A stretch of 64,000 nucleotides of DNA from Paralithodes platypus (lineage: Eukaryota > Arthropoda > Malacostraca > Decapoda > Lithodidae), in the NCBI GenBank assembly GCA_032716605.1, contig CM064552.1, forward strand, positions 7,447,565-7,511,564, written 5' to 3'. The notes under the pieces are model-generated. The model saw only the letters and a program-made list of their open reading frames with translations. It made no database searches and was not told where the DNA came from. Positions within the stretch are counted from its first letter, which is position 1. Each line of letters opens with the position of its first letter. Below are positions 42,553 through 53,214 of the stretch, one piece after another. The position numbers and the translations under genes are program-made.

Positions 42553-43157
42553 ATATACATAAAACAAAGTTTAGGATTTAGTGTTATGATTATTATGTAA
42601 TTGATAGCCTCATTATATCATTATTGTTATTATAATAATAAATGTGTATGTATATACTGTATATTGTGAAATTTGTGTGTTATTGTATGAATTATTGTGT
42701 GTATAGGTATGTATGTAGGTATATGTACATGCATGTGTGTGTGTGTCTGTGTGTGTGTATGTATATGTATGTATATGTGTATATATATGTATATACTGTA
42801 TATGTATTTATGTGTGTATGGGTGTATGTATGTGTGTGTATATGTAGGCATGTATTAAACTGGAGTGGGAGGGTCATTCTATGACATTAAGGAAAGTAGA
42901 AGGATTATAACAAACCCGCGCTAAGCCTAAGCCCAGCTTAGCTAAGGGTCCTTCTTAAACAGTTAGGGACAACTGGTTTGCTAACAAGTATAGAGATAAA
43001 AACTTACTAAATGTTGTATTCATGTTTGTGTTTATATTGTACATGTATAATATGAGTAGGGTAAAAGACTGTTTTATCACCTTTGCCCTTTTGAGACGTG
43101 TAATTATGTATTCCCATGTATTTATGCTTTCTCAATAAAGAATCAATCAATCAATCA
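42553..43157 (+). other. 3' UTR of the I-like element
   Basis: AT-rich, with GT/TATA microsatellite 42640-42850, an AATAAA at 43134-43139 and the (AATC)n tail. Confidence 0.65.
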
Positions 43158-43232
43158 ATCACCCCAGCGGGGCCCCCCCCCCCCCCCCCAGGAGAGCTAC
43201 CAGGCATCACAACACCATCACCCCTATACGTG
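43158..43232. repeat. About 60-bp C-rich minisatellite, part 2
   Basis: ATCACCCCAGCGG, a C-run of 17, CAGGAGAGCTACCAGGCATC, ACAACACCATCACCCC. Confidence 0.85.
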
Positions 43233-43382
43233 CAAGGACATCAAGTTATCAAGCAAGCCCCATCCCCCTATATCGTGAACCTAATCAACCAACAGTAAGA
43301 CAAGTCATAAACAATCACTGGTGTGCGACTAACCATATATTATCGCGTTTAGTGTCAAACCCACCAACACAGTGGGAAGGCA

Positions 43383-43615
43383 GTGTCACACCAGCTCTTT
43401 TTCCGTCAACTTTCACTGGCAATCTACCTTTGGTAAAGTTTCCGCTCCTAACTCAAATTAGCCTTAAAACATTTCAGGTTAGATATATATAAATGAGTAA
43501 ACAATAAGAAAGCAATAATAACTCATTAATACATTATATAATAAATAATTCAATAAATATACTTGCTCCCAAAAAGAATGCCGGGAAACGCGCTCGTGTA
43601 AACACCAGTTTTCTA
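43383..43615. mobile_element. Family F relative
   Basis: AGTGTCACACCAGCTCTTTT at the left, GCGCTCGTGTAAACACCAGT at the right. Confidence 0.5.
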
Positions 43616-43762
43616 AAATACGGTGAACCGATTATAACAAAAAAAAAAAAAAAAAATCATACGTAATCAAAGTATTCAAAGTCATACGAGATATGTCATC
43701 TCTATTGTAGATTAACAAGTAAATCAACTCACAAGCCAATGGCTGCAACTATCAATAACCCG

Positions 43763-43765
<3 letters not shown>

Positions 43766-43817
<52 letters not shown>
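43766..43817. repeat. (ATT)n microsatellite
   Basis: About 17 units. Confidence 0.95.
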
Positions 43818-43818
<1 letters not shown>

Positions 43819-43999
43819 ATATTTTACCCGTTAGTGCTCGGGCAGGAATGTCGTCAGTTGAAGGCATGAATACGTTTAAGGAACTGAACAAACAAAATAT
43901 ATATATATTTAATAAGCTTTGCCTGCATCATCATCCATGTTTATATAATAGTTGGCACAGTCGTCCACACATGTTCCGTTCCCCTCCGTGAGTATATTT

Positions 44000-44113
44000 T
44001 AGGAGATAGTCTTTACACTTTTAATTCCCACAGATCCTTCCTAAGCTGTAATAAATCGTCTAATGATAGTCAAAATGCACTGCCAAAATGAGTCATAATC
44101 TTCAAAGGGTTAA
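44000..44113. mobile_element. Family C' right half
   Basis: AGATAGTCTTTACACTTTTA, CACAGATCCTTCCTAAGCTG, AATCGTCTAATGATAGTC, ATAATCTTCAAAGGGTTAA. The left half is absent. Confidence 0.72.
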
Positions 44114-44261
44114 TGAATTCGACCAACTAATTGATCTATTTGTACAGTCCATAACAATAGTTCACCAAAAAAAACTTGATATTATTTTGTGTGAAGTCTA
44201 TAGCCTAAAGAGAAGAACACTAACTTGACACTTCTGCGCCCTGTACAACTAATATTTATAT

Positions 44262-44320
44262 TATTTGGCAAGAGTCAGCCAGGGAATAGGTGTGGAAATG
44301 TACAGCCCATTTACTCCAGC
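44262..44320. mobile_element. Family D fragment
   Basis: TTGGCAAGAGTCAGCCAGGG, AATAGGTGTGGAAATGTACA, TTTACTCCAGCCCTTG; the middle of a D element (compare 60029-60090). Confidence 0.5.
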
Positions 44321-44507
44321 CCTTGTGGATGAAAAAAGGTCAACTACAAAACAATATAAATACTATTTATTGAAAAGCAAGTTCCATCAAAAAAAGTCTC
44401 TAGGTAATTATAATGGCATAGAGAAAATCATAAGGGGTCAACGAATGTTTTTAAGTGACTGTACTGAAGGCAAGTGATGGAGAGAGAAGAACAGTGGGGG
44501 GGTGGCT

Positions 44508-44717
44508 GCTTTCAGTACCGGTGCAGTCCTTTTAGCTCTATTCGGGCAACTATTGGACGATTTTGTTCGGTTTCCAGCGGGCCTCGATCCAGCAATTAGC
44601 AGACTTCGAAATATCTCACTTAACTCTTTTTACTACCCCAGATCCTTAATAGGTTGCACAAAATCATCTGAATATAGCTAGGATAAAATGAAAAGGACGT
44701 CACTGGTACAGATGAGG
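44508..44717. mobile_element. MITE family C, ends decayed
   Basis: TTCAGTACCGGTGCAGTCCT, GACGATTTTGTTCGG, CACTTAACTCTTTTTACTAC, AAGGACGTCACTGGTACAGA. Confidence 0.72.
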
Positions 44718-46170
44718 TTTAGGAAAGCAAGAGGCTGTGTAGACCAGGCCTCCTTTCTATTATATCTTGTGGCGAAATATCTGGAGAAGGGAAACAGGTT
44801 GAACACTGTCTACAATAAATCTACATGGACTTGGAAAGAGCCTATATGAGAGAGTAGACAGAGAAGGTGGGTGGAAGGGCATGTAAGAAGGTGCATGGGT
44901 GGCAGTGTATGTAAAGGATGAACAGAGTATTATTATTTATTTTATTTTTGTGTATCTGAATGTTGAGAGGATACGTGATATCCCCCATGTGTGTTTCAGT
45001 ATATATAATTATATGAACATACTTATGATTTAAATACGAGGAAGAGCAGTGGATGTTGGAATAGCCCTGATAAAAGAAAGGAGTGAGTGGATGTTGTCTG
45101 TGCTACTGTTTGCTAAAGATGCAGTTGTGATTATTTGTTATTAACTTCACCACAACACCAAACACCTCCAATGAAATTAATGAAAGCACATGTCCGATCC
45201 ACCAGGATTCGAACCCGGGTTAACACACAGATTTTTGACACCTTAACCATTACACCACCAAGACGGTTAAAAGTTTATGCACATGCCTACGACTTATTAT
45301 CCATTCTCGAATACTGGATATTAATCTAATCATGTTCATACTCCCACCGCACCATGGTAGCCTAATGTTTAAGTGAGAGGAAAGAATATTCATGTGTAAT
45401 ATTGAATGGGAGTTTCAGGGTTTGGTAAATATGTATGGTGCTGTGTGTGAGAATACGAACCTGAAGGTCAATGTGGAAAATAATAAAGTTATGAGTTGTA
45501 TATATGGATGCAGTCACAGAGTGTAAAGTAAAGGTTGAATGGTCAGGTATATAATGGTCAGGTGGTGAGCATAATAGAAAATGTATTCAAGTATGTGGTC
45601 AGTGTGATGAGTAAAGTTTGGAGTATGAAGGATGAAGTACGAGAGAGAGTACTAGGAGAGTTGTAGGAATGCTAAAATCAGAATCATGGAATAGGGTGGT
45701 GAGCATGGAAGTAAAGAAAGTATTGCGTGACATTGTAATAATCCCAATATTGACATGCAGGAATGAAGTGTGGACATTGTTGGAAAAACATAAATCAATA
45801 GTGAGAGGGGTAGAAATGAGTTACTGTATTGAGAAGTGTGAAGTGCATGTGGAGTCACATGGAGGGATAGACAGATGCATGAGAAAGTACAGGGAACGAT
45901 GTGGTGTGGATGTAGAGTGTGAAGTAGAACACCTTGAGGTGGTTCGGTCATGTGGAGCGTATGGTGAGTGAGGAAGTTACTAAAAGAGTGTAATTTGATG
46001 GTGAAGTGGAGGTATAGAGGTATAGAAAAAAAAAGGAAAAAAAAGGCACAGGAGAGATAATGGTGTGGGGTGGCTAAAGAGGCGCCAGTTTTTGGATAAG
46101 AGAAGAGTGTGGAGGTGATTCATTCATGGCCACCCCCTCAAATATTAAGACGTCTGTCAGTAGAGAGATA
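44718..46170 (+). pseudogene. Decayed RTE-like copy
   Basis: Order follows the 8381-11169 element: RKARGCVDQ, KYLEK, WTWKEPI, REGGWKG, then RAVDVGIALIKERSEWMLSV, LLFAKDAVVI (motif C FADD changed to FAKD), [SINE], EFQGLVNMYGAVCENTNLKV, VVGMLKSESWNRVVSMEVKK, VLRDIVIIPILTCRNEVWTL, GVEMSYC, CGVDVE. Ends near GGCCACCCCCTCAAAT. Many stops, an insertion of A/T-rich DNA at about 44928-45000. Much older than the other two RTE copies. Confidence 0.75.
45131..45272 (-). mobile_element. tRNA-derived SINE inside the RTE relic
   Basis: On the - strand: CGTCTTGGTGGTGTAATGGT (A-box-like), AACCCGGGTTCGAATCCTGG (B box), CGGACATGTGCTTTCATTAA, tail AATAACAAATAA. The head is different from the SINE at 38236. Confidence 0.65.
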
Positions 46171-46276
46171 AACAGATGAACAATTATCGGCGATCTCTTT
46201 ATTTTGACAGGACCGTAGTGAAAGAGGTGGTAGCTTAAGAAGCGCTGCACCAACCACAAATAAAAACGCCATCAGA

Positions 46277-46670
46277 TTAAGGGGGGGGGATGCTTCACTT
46301 TTTGGTCGATTTTTTCATTTATTAATTATGTTTCAAGTTTCCTCCCTAGACCTCCATCAAACTTTAAAAAACATCTATTAGATCCCCCTTCTAGATTAAT
46401 TTGTACATTTGTCGGTAGAAACATTTCCTGGTCAAAGGCCGGTTCTTCCAAAATTACAGGCTCACTATCGTTCGCCAGGAAACAATATAGACACCTAAAT
46501 AGCACGAATGGTCTTAATTTTGACAAGGAAATGGGACGGAAAGTCTTAAAACCGACAAACTAATGGGGCAAACATCTTAAAATCTGAAAACTAATGGGGC
46601 AAACATGAGGGAGAAGGGTGCCCAGAAAAAAACGACCCATCTCCCCCTCCCCCCCCCCCCCTCCTCTTAA
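46277..46670 (-). mobile_element. MITE family A2, full copy
   Basis: TTAAGGGGGGGGATGCTTCA to CGACCCATCTCCCCCTCC, a C-run, CTCCTCTTAA. Confidence 0.83.
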
Positions 46671-46754
46671 TTAAAAGGACTAACTAGTTTTTGTGATATG
46701 GGCAAGGTGCAGCTAGTAGGTGGAGGGAAAGTGTTTGTTTACAGTGACGTTAGG

Positions 46755-47127
46755 TTAAGGGGACAGTGGCTGTTTGTTTGGTCTATTAATTCATTTATTC
46801 ATATATTGTTTTTAGTTTCCTCCCTAGACCTCCATCAAACTTAGAAAAACACCCCCTAGACTCCCCTTTAAGATAGATTTGAAAAAATTTCGGTAGAAAA
46901 AAAATCCCGGCCAAAGGCCGATTCCTCCTAAAATTACAGGCTCGCTATCGCTCGCCAGGAAAAAATCGACACCTAAATGGCACGAAAGGTCCTAATATTG
47001 ATAAAGAAATGGGGTGAAAGGTCATAAAATCCCCAAACTAATGGAACCAACGTCTAAACATCTCAAAACTAGTGAGGCTAAGCATTAGGGAGAAGGGGGT
47101 CCAGAAAAACGGTCTGTCTCCCCTTAA
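46755..47127 (-). mobile_element. MITE family A2, full copy
   Basis: TTAAGGGGACAGTGGCTGTT to CGGTCTGTCTCCCCTTAA. Confidence 0.88.
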
Positions 47128-47268
47128 CAAGGACAAGACTGGATGTAGGTCACCTGGTCCCGGATTACCTGTGATTAATGAGATGGTGATATAATAGTAG
47201 TGATAGGGACGAATGTAACACGGGGACTTTAATTGTCGATACTGATGGTACTGATGGACTTTCTCTCT

Positions 47269-47269
<1 letters not shown>

Positions 47270-47345
<76 letters not shown>
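47270..47345. repeat. (CT)n microsatellite
   Basis: About 36 units, then C-rich DNA to 47370. Confidence 0.97.
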
Positions 47346-47592
47346 CCCCCCCACCCCCCCTCCCCTACCCACCCTTGACCTTAACTGCAGCTCGTACTTT
47401 CAGCCGACCTTTCCCTTACTATAGAACGTGTTTCTTTGGGTGGCCTCGACCTAACACATCACAACTCTTAGGATCTGATGCATATGGTTGCCAAATTAAC
47501 TGTAAAGGATATATAACTCCACAATTACCTCCACCAACGAAGTTAGATGGAGGTTAAGTTTTCGCCTCCGTTTGTTTGTTCGTCTGTCTGTA

Positions 47593-48185
47593 GACAAGAT
47601 ATCTCGCATGTTTTTTTTTTCTAATGTGAGTGAGGGAGACAAAAGGCAGAACTGCCTGTAGCGAGTGCCTCCTCCAGAGTTGAAAGAGTGACAGGGCCAA
47701 CATCAAGGGACAGTCCAGCCAAAATGCCTGGACACACGGACTTTGAAGCAATTTAAGTCATAGGAGGAGGGAAAGACTGATTCTGGGAGAGAGTTCCAGA
47801 GCTCAGCTGTTGAATAGAAGAAAGTCTGAGAGTAATGTTTCACTCTTGGGTTGGAGAGTTGCACAAAGTAGGGGTGGGATTGTGTTTCAAGACGGGTACC
47901 ACGTATCCTACGTAGAGGAGGTGGTATACACTGGGAGAGCTCAGAGGAGCACTGATTATTGTAGTAGCGATAGAATAGCGAGAGAGATGCAACATTGCGG
48001 CGAAGAGAGAGAGGTGGTGAGTGGGTGGGAATGAATGATAATGTGGCCGTATTGACCTGAAACCGGCGCTAAAAGTTGGCAATCCTCCAGTGCCGGTCTA
48101 ATGACGGCACCACATCGTCCATAGTAGAGACCCTATGGTAAATGAGATGGGTCAACCTCATCCATATTGGTGCCATTAGTCTATC
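47593..48185 (-). pseudogene. Non-LTR 3' relic (CR1/Jockey-like C-terminus)
   Basis: On the - strand: SLRRNVASLSLFYRYYNNQC, SSELSQCIPPPLRRIRGTRL, HPYFVQLSNPRVKHYSQTFF, YSTAELWNSLPESVFPSSYD, LNCFKVRVSRHFGWTVP, stop. The C-terminal frame is open for about 110 residues. After the stop: GGCACTCGCTACAGGCAGTT, CTGCCTTTTGTCTCCCTCAC and an A-run, taken as the element end. RT palm missing. Confidence 0.75.
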
Positions 48186-48189
48186 TTTA

Positions 48190-48345
48190 CGAGTGAGAGA
48201 GAGAGTGAGTGAGTGAGTGAGTGAGAGTGAGAGAGAGAGAGTCAGAGAGAGAGAGAGAGAGTCAGAGTTAGAGAGAGAGAGAGACAGACAGACAGAGATA
48301 GATAAACACATACAGAGAGAGAGAGAGAGAGAGAGTCAGAGAGAG
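48190..48345. repeat. (GA)n-rich microsatellite
   Basis: GAGAGA with GAGT, GACA and GATA variants. Confidence 0.95.
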
Positions 48346-48387
48346 AGAGATACTTGCTATATAGAACAAATACATCCTCACCTGTCA

Positions 48388-48504
48388 TTAACCCTTTCAA
48401 GATTATGACGCATTTTGACAGTATATTCTGCCTATCATTAGACGATGTTATTCAATTTAGGAAGGATCTGTGAGAAACATAAGGGTAAAGACAATCTCAA
48501 TTAA
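48388..48504. mobile_element. Family C' left half
   Basis: TTAACCCTTTCAAGATTATG, ATTAGACGATGTTATTC, AAAGACAATCTCAATTAA; a B element starts at the central TTAA and the right half is missing beyond it. Confidence 0.78.
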
Positions 48505-48877
48505 AGCAGCCCACCTCGCTTTGTTTCTCTTTCTCTCCCTCTCTCTTTGGCTTGTATCTATTCGGCCCCATTCAGCCGACTGCTATAAAATGTTTATCCC
48601 CATCCAGGTGTCGATTTCCTCCTGGCGAGCGATAGCGAGCCAGCATTGTATGGAGAAATCCGGCTTCGCCGGAGGAATTTTTCTATCGAAAAATGTACAA
48701 ATTTAGCTTGCTGTCAAAACAAAAATGTATATGTGCTGGCTCGCTACCGCTCGCCAGGAAAATATTGTCTCCTGGATGGGGATAAACGTCTTCAAACAGT
48801 AGGCTGAAAGGGGCCGAATGGATACAGCCAAAGAGAGAGGAAGAGAAAGAGAAAAAAAGCGAGGTGGGTCCCCTTAA
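48501..48877 (+). mobile_element. Fold-back MITE family B, full copy
   Basis: TTAAAGCAGCCCACCTCGCT to GCGAGGTGGGTCCCCTTAA; core and both hairpins intact. Confidence 0.9.
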
Positions 48878-48924
48878 AAAAAATGCGGATCTGTCTCTCA
48901 TATTGCAGAAACTCTAATGGTCAG

Positions 48925-49160
48925 TAAAAGTAAAGTTGTTAAAGGTTAGGAGGCACCATTGTAGCGGGTGGACAGTGATAGTAAAGATGTTAAAGGTTAA
49001 GAGGCACCATTGTAGCGGGTGGACAGTGATGAAGGAAAGTTGTTAAAGGTTAGGAGGCACCATTGTAGCGGGTGGACAGTGATGGTAAAGATGTTAAAGG
49101 TTAAGAGGCACCATTGTAGCGGGTGGACAGTGATAAAGGAAAGTTGTTAAAGGTTAGGAG
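48925..49160. repeat. 51/53-bp minisatellite, 4-5 copies
   Basis: Unit AAAGTTGTTAAAGGTTAGGA, GGCACCATTGTAGCGGGTGG, ACAGTGAT plus AGT or GAAGG; two unit types alternate (GGTTAGG and GGTTAAG). Confidence 0.92.
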
Positions 49161-49340
49161 GCGACCTCTGTAACTCAATATGGGCTAGAGCATAATTATT
49201 AACTGTCAATGTCCACACCTATTCCCTAGCCAAGTCTTCCTATTGGGTAGACAAATTAGCTCGATTACTCTAGTCCTTTTTGAGTTATGAGAGGTTAGAG
49301 GTTACGATTTCTGCCCAGCCTAGAATGAACAGACTACAGT
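49158..49340. mobile_element. Family D, left end replaced
   Basis: GAGGCGACCTCTGTAACTCA to GGTTAGAGGTTACGATTTCT, AACAGACTACAG. The left arm is cut by the 51/53-bp array. Confidence 0.65.
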
Positions 49341-49392
49341 GTGTTTCATTTCCTTTCACGTCTATAAATGTGGGTTGAGCTATTTACTTTCC

Positions 49393-49729
49393 TTAAGGGG
49401 AGGTTTTTAGTTTGTTTCCTACTCCTCCAGCAATCTTAAAATTTCACACCCTTGACCCTCTTTCAAGATAAATTTGTACATTTTTCGGTAGAAAAATGTC
49501 CCGGCTGAAAGCCGGTTCCTCTTATATTACAGGCTCGCTATCGCTCGCCAGGATAAAAATCGACACCTAAATGGCACGAAAGGTCTTAAAATTGACAGAA
49601 ATGGGTCGAAAGTTCTTAAAATCGTCAAAATAATGGGGCGAACGTCTTAAAATTAGAAAAGCAATGGGGCTAAACATGAGGGAGAAAGGAGTCAAGAAAA
49701 AAATCCCTCAAGTGGATATCTCCCCTTAA
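49393..49729 (-). mobile_element. MITE family A1, full copy
   Basis: TTAAGGGGAGGTTTTTAGTT to GTGGATATCTCCCCTTAA. Confidence 0.9.
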
Positions 49730-50086
49730 GGGGGGAGGAGGGAGTCGTTTTTTTCTGGACCCTCTTCTCCCTCATGTTTAGCATATTAGTTTTGAGATTT
49801 TAAGACGTCGGTTCTGTTAGCTTGACGATTATTGATACCGTACCTTTCGCCACATTTCTGTCAATTTTAAGACCTTTCGTGCCATTTAGGTGTCAATTTC
49901 TTTTCCTGACGAGCGATAGCGAGCCTGTATTGTGAGAGTCTTCGTCCGAGACACTTTTCTACCGAAATATGTACACATTTATCTTGAAAGGGGGTCTAGG
50001 GGGTGTAATTTTAAGCTTGCTGGAGGTCGAGCAAGGACACTCAAAAGTATATAATTACAAAAGGACACCAAAACAATAATTAATTA
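49726..50086 (+). mobile_element. MITE family A2
   Basis: TTAAGGGGGGAGGAGGGAGT to about ACCAAAACAATAATTAATTA; right end decayed. Shares TTAA 49726-49729 with the A1 element. Confidence 0.78.
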
Positions 50087-50128
50087 TTCTTACCTATCTA
50101 TTGACCTAGCTAAATTTGCCACCCCTAG

Positions 50129-50339
50129 CAAACCCTTCTGTACCGGCGACAACTTTTTAGCGTAATTCTGGCTATTATTGACGATTATATTCAACTTAAT
50201 AAGGGCCTCCATCAATTAGCAGGTTTCGAAGCATCTCACTTAACCCTTTTTACTACCACAGATCCTTCTTAAACTGCACAAAATCTTCTAAATATAGCAA
50301 GAATAAAAGTAAAAAACGTTTCGGTACGGAAGGGGTTAA
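50129..50339. mobile_element. MITE family C
   Basis: CAAACCCTTCTGTACCGGCG to TTCGGTACGGAAGGGGTTAA; left TTAA lost. Confidence 0.8.
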
Positions 50340-50345
50340 CCTGTT

Positions 50346-51608
50346 CTATCTATTTATTGCCCGACGCCGTGATCCCCGAAGGGGTGGCCACGAACGAACC
50401 GCCTCCATGCACCTCTGTCCCCAGTCAGTCGACGCCCCTCCCCCCAACCAGCACCGCCTTCGTTCATATACTTCCTCACTCCATCCTTCCACCTCTCCTT
50501 CGGTCTACCTCTCCCTCTCTGTCTCTCCACCTCACTCTCGTACACCCTCTTAGTCATTCTCTCGCTTTCCATACGTTCCATATGGCCGAACCATCTCAAG
50601 TTGTTCCTTTTCACACTTTCCAGCACATCTATCTCCACACCACACCTCCTTCTTACTTCTTCATTAGTCTGTCTATCCCTCCATGTAACTCCGCACGCAA
50701 TTCTTATGTAATTCATTTCCACTGCTCTCACTCTTGGTCCGAGTCTCTCAACCAACGTCCATGCTTCACTTCTGTAAGTCAGTGTCGGGATTACCACACT
50801 GTCATGCAAGGACTTCTTCACTTCCATACTGACCACCCTATTTCTTGTTACTGCTTTCAGCGTTCCTACAACCCTCTTCCCCTGTTGTACCCTCTCCCGC
50901 ACTTCTTCATCCATAGTCCCATCTTTACTCAACACACTGCCCAGATACTTAAGAGCTGACGATCTCCATAGCCTGACCATTCAGCTTCACCTCACACTTT
51001 GTGACTTCACCCCTTCCGAAGACCATAACCTTGCTCTTCCCTGCATTTACCTTCAAATTCCATTTTTCGCACACTGTTCCAAACTCATTTACCAGACCCT
51101 GCAACTCCCATTCATTATCACTCATCAGAACTGTATCACCCGCAAACAGCAGTATAGGTAGCTTCCACTCATTTCCCTCCCTTTTCAGCGATACACCAAC
51201 ATCCACTGCTCTTGATAGTATTTCTTTCAGGACTCCATCCATATATAGAGTAAACAACCACGGGGACATCACACACCCCTGTTTCAAACCAACATTCAGG
51301 TCAAAGAACTCGCTCTGCTCACTCTCCACACGTACTGCCACCTTTGCACCCTCATACATGCTCTTCACTGCTTTCAGCAACTTGCCATCTACTCCGTATA
51401 TATTCTAAGTACTTTCCACAAACCTTCTCTATCCACTCTGTCATAGGCCTTCTCCAAGTCCATAAAGGCAACATACACCTTTTGTTTCTTCTCCAGATAT
51501 TTCTCCACAACACAATTCAGGGTACAAATCTGATCTACACATCCTCTTCCCTTCCTAAAACCTCCCTGCTCGTCGTCTATCCATTTCTCCGTTCTCACTC
51601 TCACAACA
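50346..51608 (-). mobile_element. RTE-like retrotransposon, second copy, with target duplication
   Basis: Flanked by the 12-bp GGTTAACCTGTT at 50334-50345 and 51609-51620. The 3' end reads CAATAAATAGATAG on the - strand. It is 5'-truncated within the RT. Protein text is nearly the same as in the 8381-11169 copy, so both come from the same recently active lineage. Confidence 0.9.
50354..51604 (-). pseudogene. RTE-like RT fragment with a broken catalytic site
   Basis: Begins VRTEKWIDDEQGGFRKGRGC, CVDQICTLN, FMDLEKAYDRVDREGLW, a frame change at about 51400, then LKAVKSMYEGAKVAVRVESE, LKQGCVMSPWLFTLYMDGV, PILLFAGDTVLMSDNEWELQ (FADD changed to FAGD, which removes a catalytic aspartate), another frame change near 50965, and KYLGSVLSKDGTMDEEVRER to FGDHGVGQ. 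Cannot be active. Confidence 0.87.
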
Positions 51609-51710
51609 GGTTAACCTGTTGTGATGTAACCTGTTGTGATGGCTATATAAAAATAACACGTTTTTTTTGTGTCCAAGGTTCGTATCTTGGTAACTGTACT
51701 AGGGTGGCTG

Positions 51711-51770
51711 TTAAGGGGAGATGGGCTGGGTTTCTGGACCACTTTCTCCCTCGTGTTTAGCCCCATTAAT
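51711..51770 (+). mobile_element. Family A terminal fragment
   Basis: TTAAGGGGAGATGGGCTGGG, TTTCTGGACCACTTTCTCCC, TCGTGTTTAGCCCCATTAAT; then AATATAGAAAT repeats replace the rest. Confidence 0.7.
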
Positions 51771-51877
51771 ATAAAAATAATATAGAAATAATATAGAAAT
51801 AATATAGAGGTGATACTGGATAACCCTGTAGCTTCCCACGAGGCTTCTCAAACCCCAACAGGCCTGAGGAGTACACA

Positions 51878-52094
51878 TTAACCCCTTCTGTACCAGCGAC
51901 GGCTTTTTTATTATAGGCAATGCTGCATTTAAACGATTTTGCGCAGTTTAGGAAGGATCTGTTGTATAAAAAAGGGTTAAATGGGATAGTTCGAAGCCTG
52001 TTAATTGCTGGAGTCTTTTTTTAAACTGAATATAATCGTCTAATAGCAGCCAAAGTCAAGTTAAAAAGGGCGGCACTGGTACAAACGGGGTTAA
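51878..52094. mobile_element. MITE family C, full copy
   Basis: TTAACCCCTTCTGTACCAGC to GGCACTGGTACAAACGGGGT plus TAA. Confidence 0.87.
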
Positions 52095-52118
52095 ACAAGT
52101 ATGGTAAATATTGGATTA

Positions 52119-52489
52119 TTAAGGGGAGGCAGACCGTTTTTCTGGACCCCCTTCTCCCTAATGTTTAGCCCCACTAGTTTTGATATTATAAGACGTTCGG
52201 CCCATTAGTTTGGCGATTTTAACACCTTTCGACCCATTTCGTTGTCAATTTTAAGACCTTTCTTGCCACTTAGGTGTCGATTATTTCCTGGCGAGCGATA
52301 GCGAGTCTGCAATTCTAAGAGGATCCGGCCTTCGGCCGGAAATTTTTTCTACCGAAAAATGTACAAATTTATCTTGATGGGGGGTCTAGGGGGTGTTTTT
52401 CTAAGCTTGATGGAGGTCTAGGGAGGAAACTAAAAAAATATATGAATAAATGAATGATTAGACCAAACAAACGGTCTGCCTCCCCTTAA
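52119..52489 (+). mobile_element. MITE family A2, best-kept copy
   Basis: TTAAGGGGAGGCAGACCGTT to AACGGTCTGCCTCCCCTTAA: a terminal inverted repeat of 20 bp, perfect. Four units of about 32 bp starting CCCCACTAG/CCCATTAG/CCCATTTCG/GCCACTTAGG lie between it and the core GGCGAGCGATAGCGAGTC, followed by CCGGCCTTCGGCCGG and the TTTCTACCGAAAAAT hairpin. Confidence 0.92.
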
Positions 52490-52712
52490 TTAACCCTTCT
52501 AAGATGCGATGACGCATTTCTTTTCTGCTTTCTGGCTATTATTTGTTTTTAATGTTTCAATTCAGATTAGGAAGGGTACATTGAAGTCAGAGGGTTAATT
52601 AAGATTGTCTTGACCCTTATAATTCCCTCAGATCCTTCCTAATGTGTATAGAAATCGTCTAATGATAGCCAGAATAAAATGTCAAAATGCGTCCTAATCT
52701 TCAAAGGGTTAA
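52490..52712. mobile_element. MITE family C', full copy
   Basis: TTAACCCTTCTAAGATGCGA to CTAATCTTCAAAGGGTTAA; directly abuts the A2 element. Confidence 0.88.
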
Positions 52713-52734
52713 CACTCGCACGCATACAAGATGT

Positions 52735-52926
52735 ACAGTACAGTTTGCCACATATATGCTATTCCGTTGGGGTCGTGATTAGGCAGAGCTGCACCCACCT
52801 CCCCAACCCCCCCAACCCCTCCCTCACTCCACCGAGGTGGAGTGAGGGAGGAGGGTTTGGGGAAGTGGGTGAAGCGCTGCCAAATCACGACCCCAACGGA
52901 ATAGTATATGTGTGGCAAACTGTACG
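52735..52926. repeat. Long near-perfect hairpin
   Basis: Arms of about 93 bp: GTTTGCCACATATATGCTAT, TCCGTTGGGGTCGTGATT, CCCTCCCTCACTCCAC at the left, matched by GTGGAGTGAGGGAGGAGG, AATCACGACCCCAACGGA, ATATGTGTGGCAAACTGTAC at the right; tip CGAG. No ORF. Not a copy of families A-G. Confidence 0.9.
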
Positions 52927-53214
52927 TACACTGTAAATATCGCGTGTTCAAATGTAAACATCTCTTCAGTAGTTTGTCTGAGGGCGTTTGAATCAGGAAG
53001 GGCGAGGCGGGCGGGCATGGAAGGAAGGTCAGAGGGTGTGGTACGGTACAGTATAGGAGGATGTACCGGGTATGGGCTGAGTGATGGTACTTACTGCTGG
53101 TACCGGCATAATAAGAGGGCCGTACCTTTAACTGTGTATTTGTGCTGTTTACTAATGAAACCGTTAAGTATCGTGATGCTATTGTTTGTAAAAAGTAGTA
53201 TAAGTTATATATAT

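Larger units (their letters stand above)
39956..43157 (+). mobile_element. I-like non-LTR retrotransposon, 5'-truncated, with target duplication
   Basis: Flanked by ATCACCCCAG at 39946-39955 and 43158-43167. It ends AATAAAGAATCAATCAATCA, an (AATC)n tail. Contains RT and RNase H but no endonuclease. Confidence 0.88.

Noticed and set aside
45195..45272. tRNA gene on the - strand
   Set aside because: The B box is good, yet the arm pairing fails and it lies inside an inserted SINE within an RTE relic.
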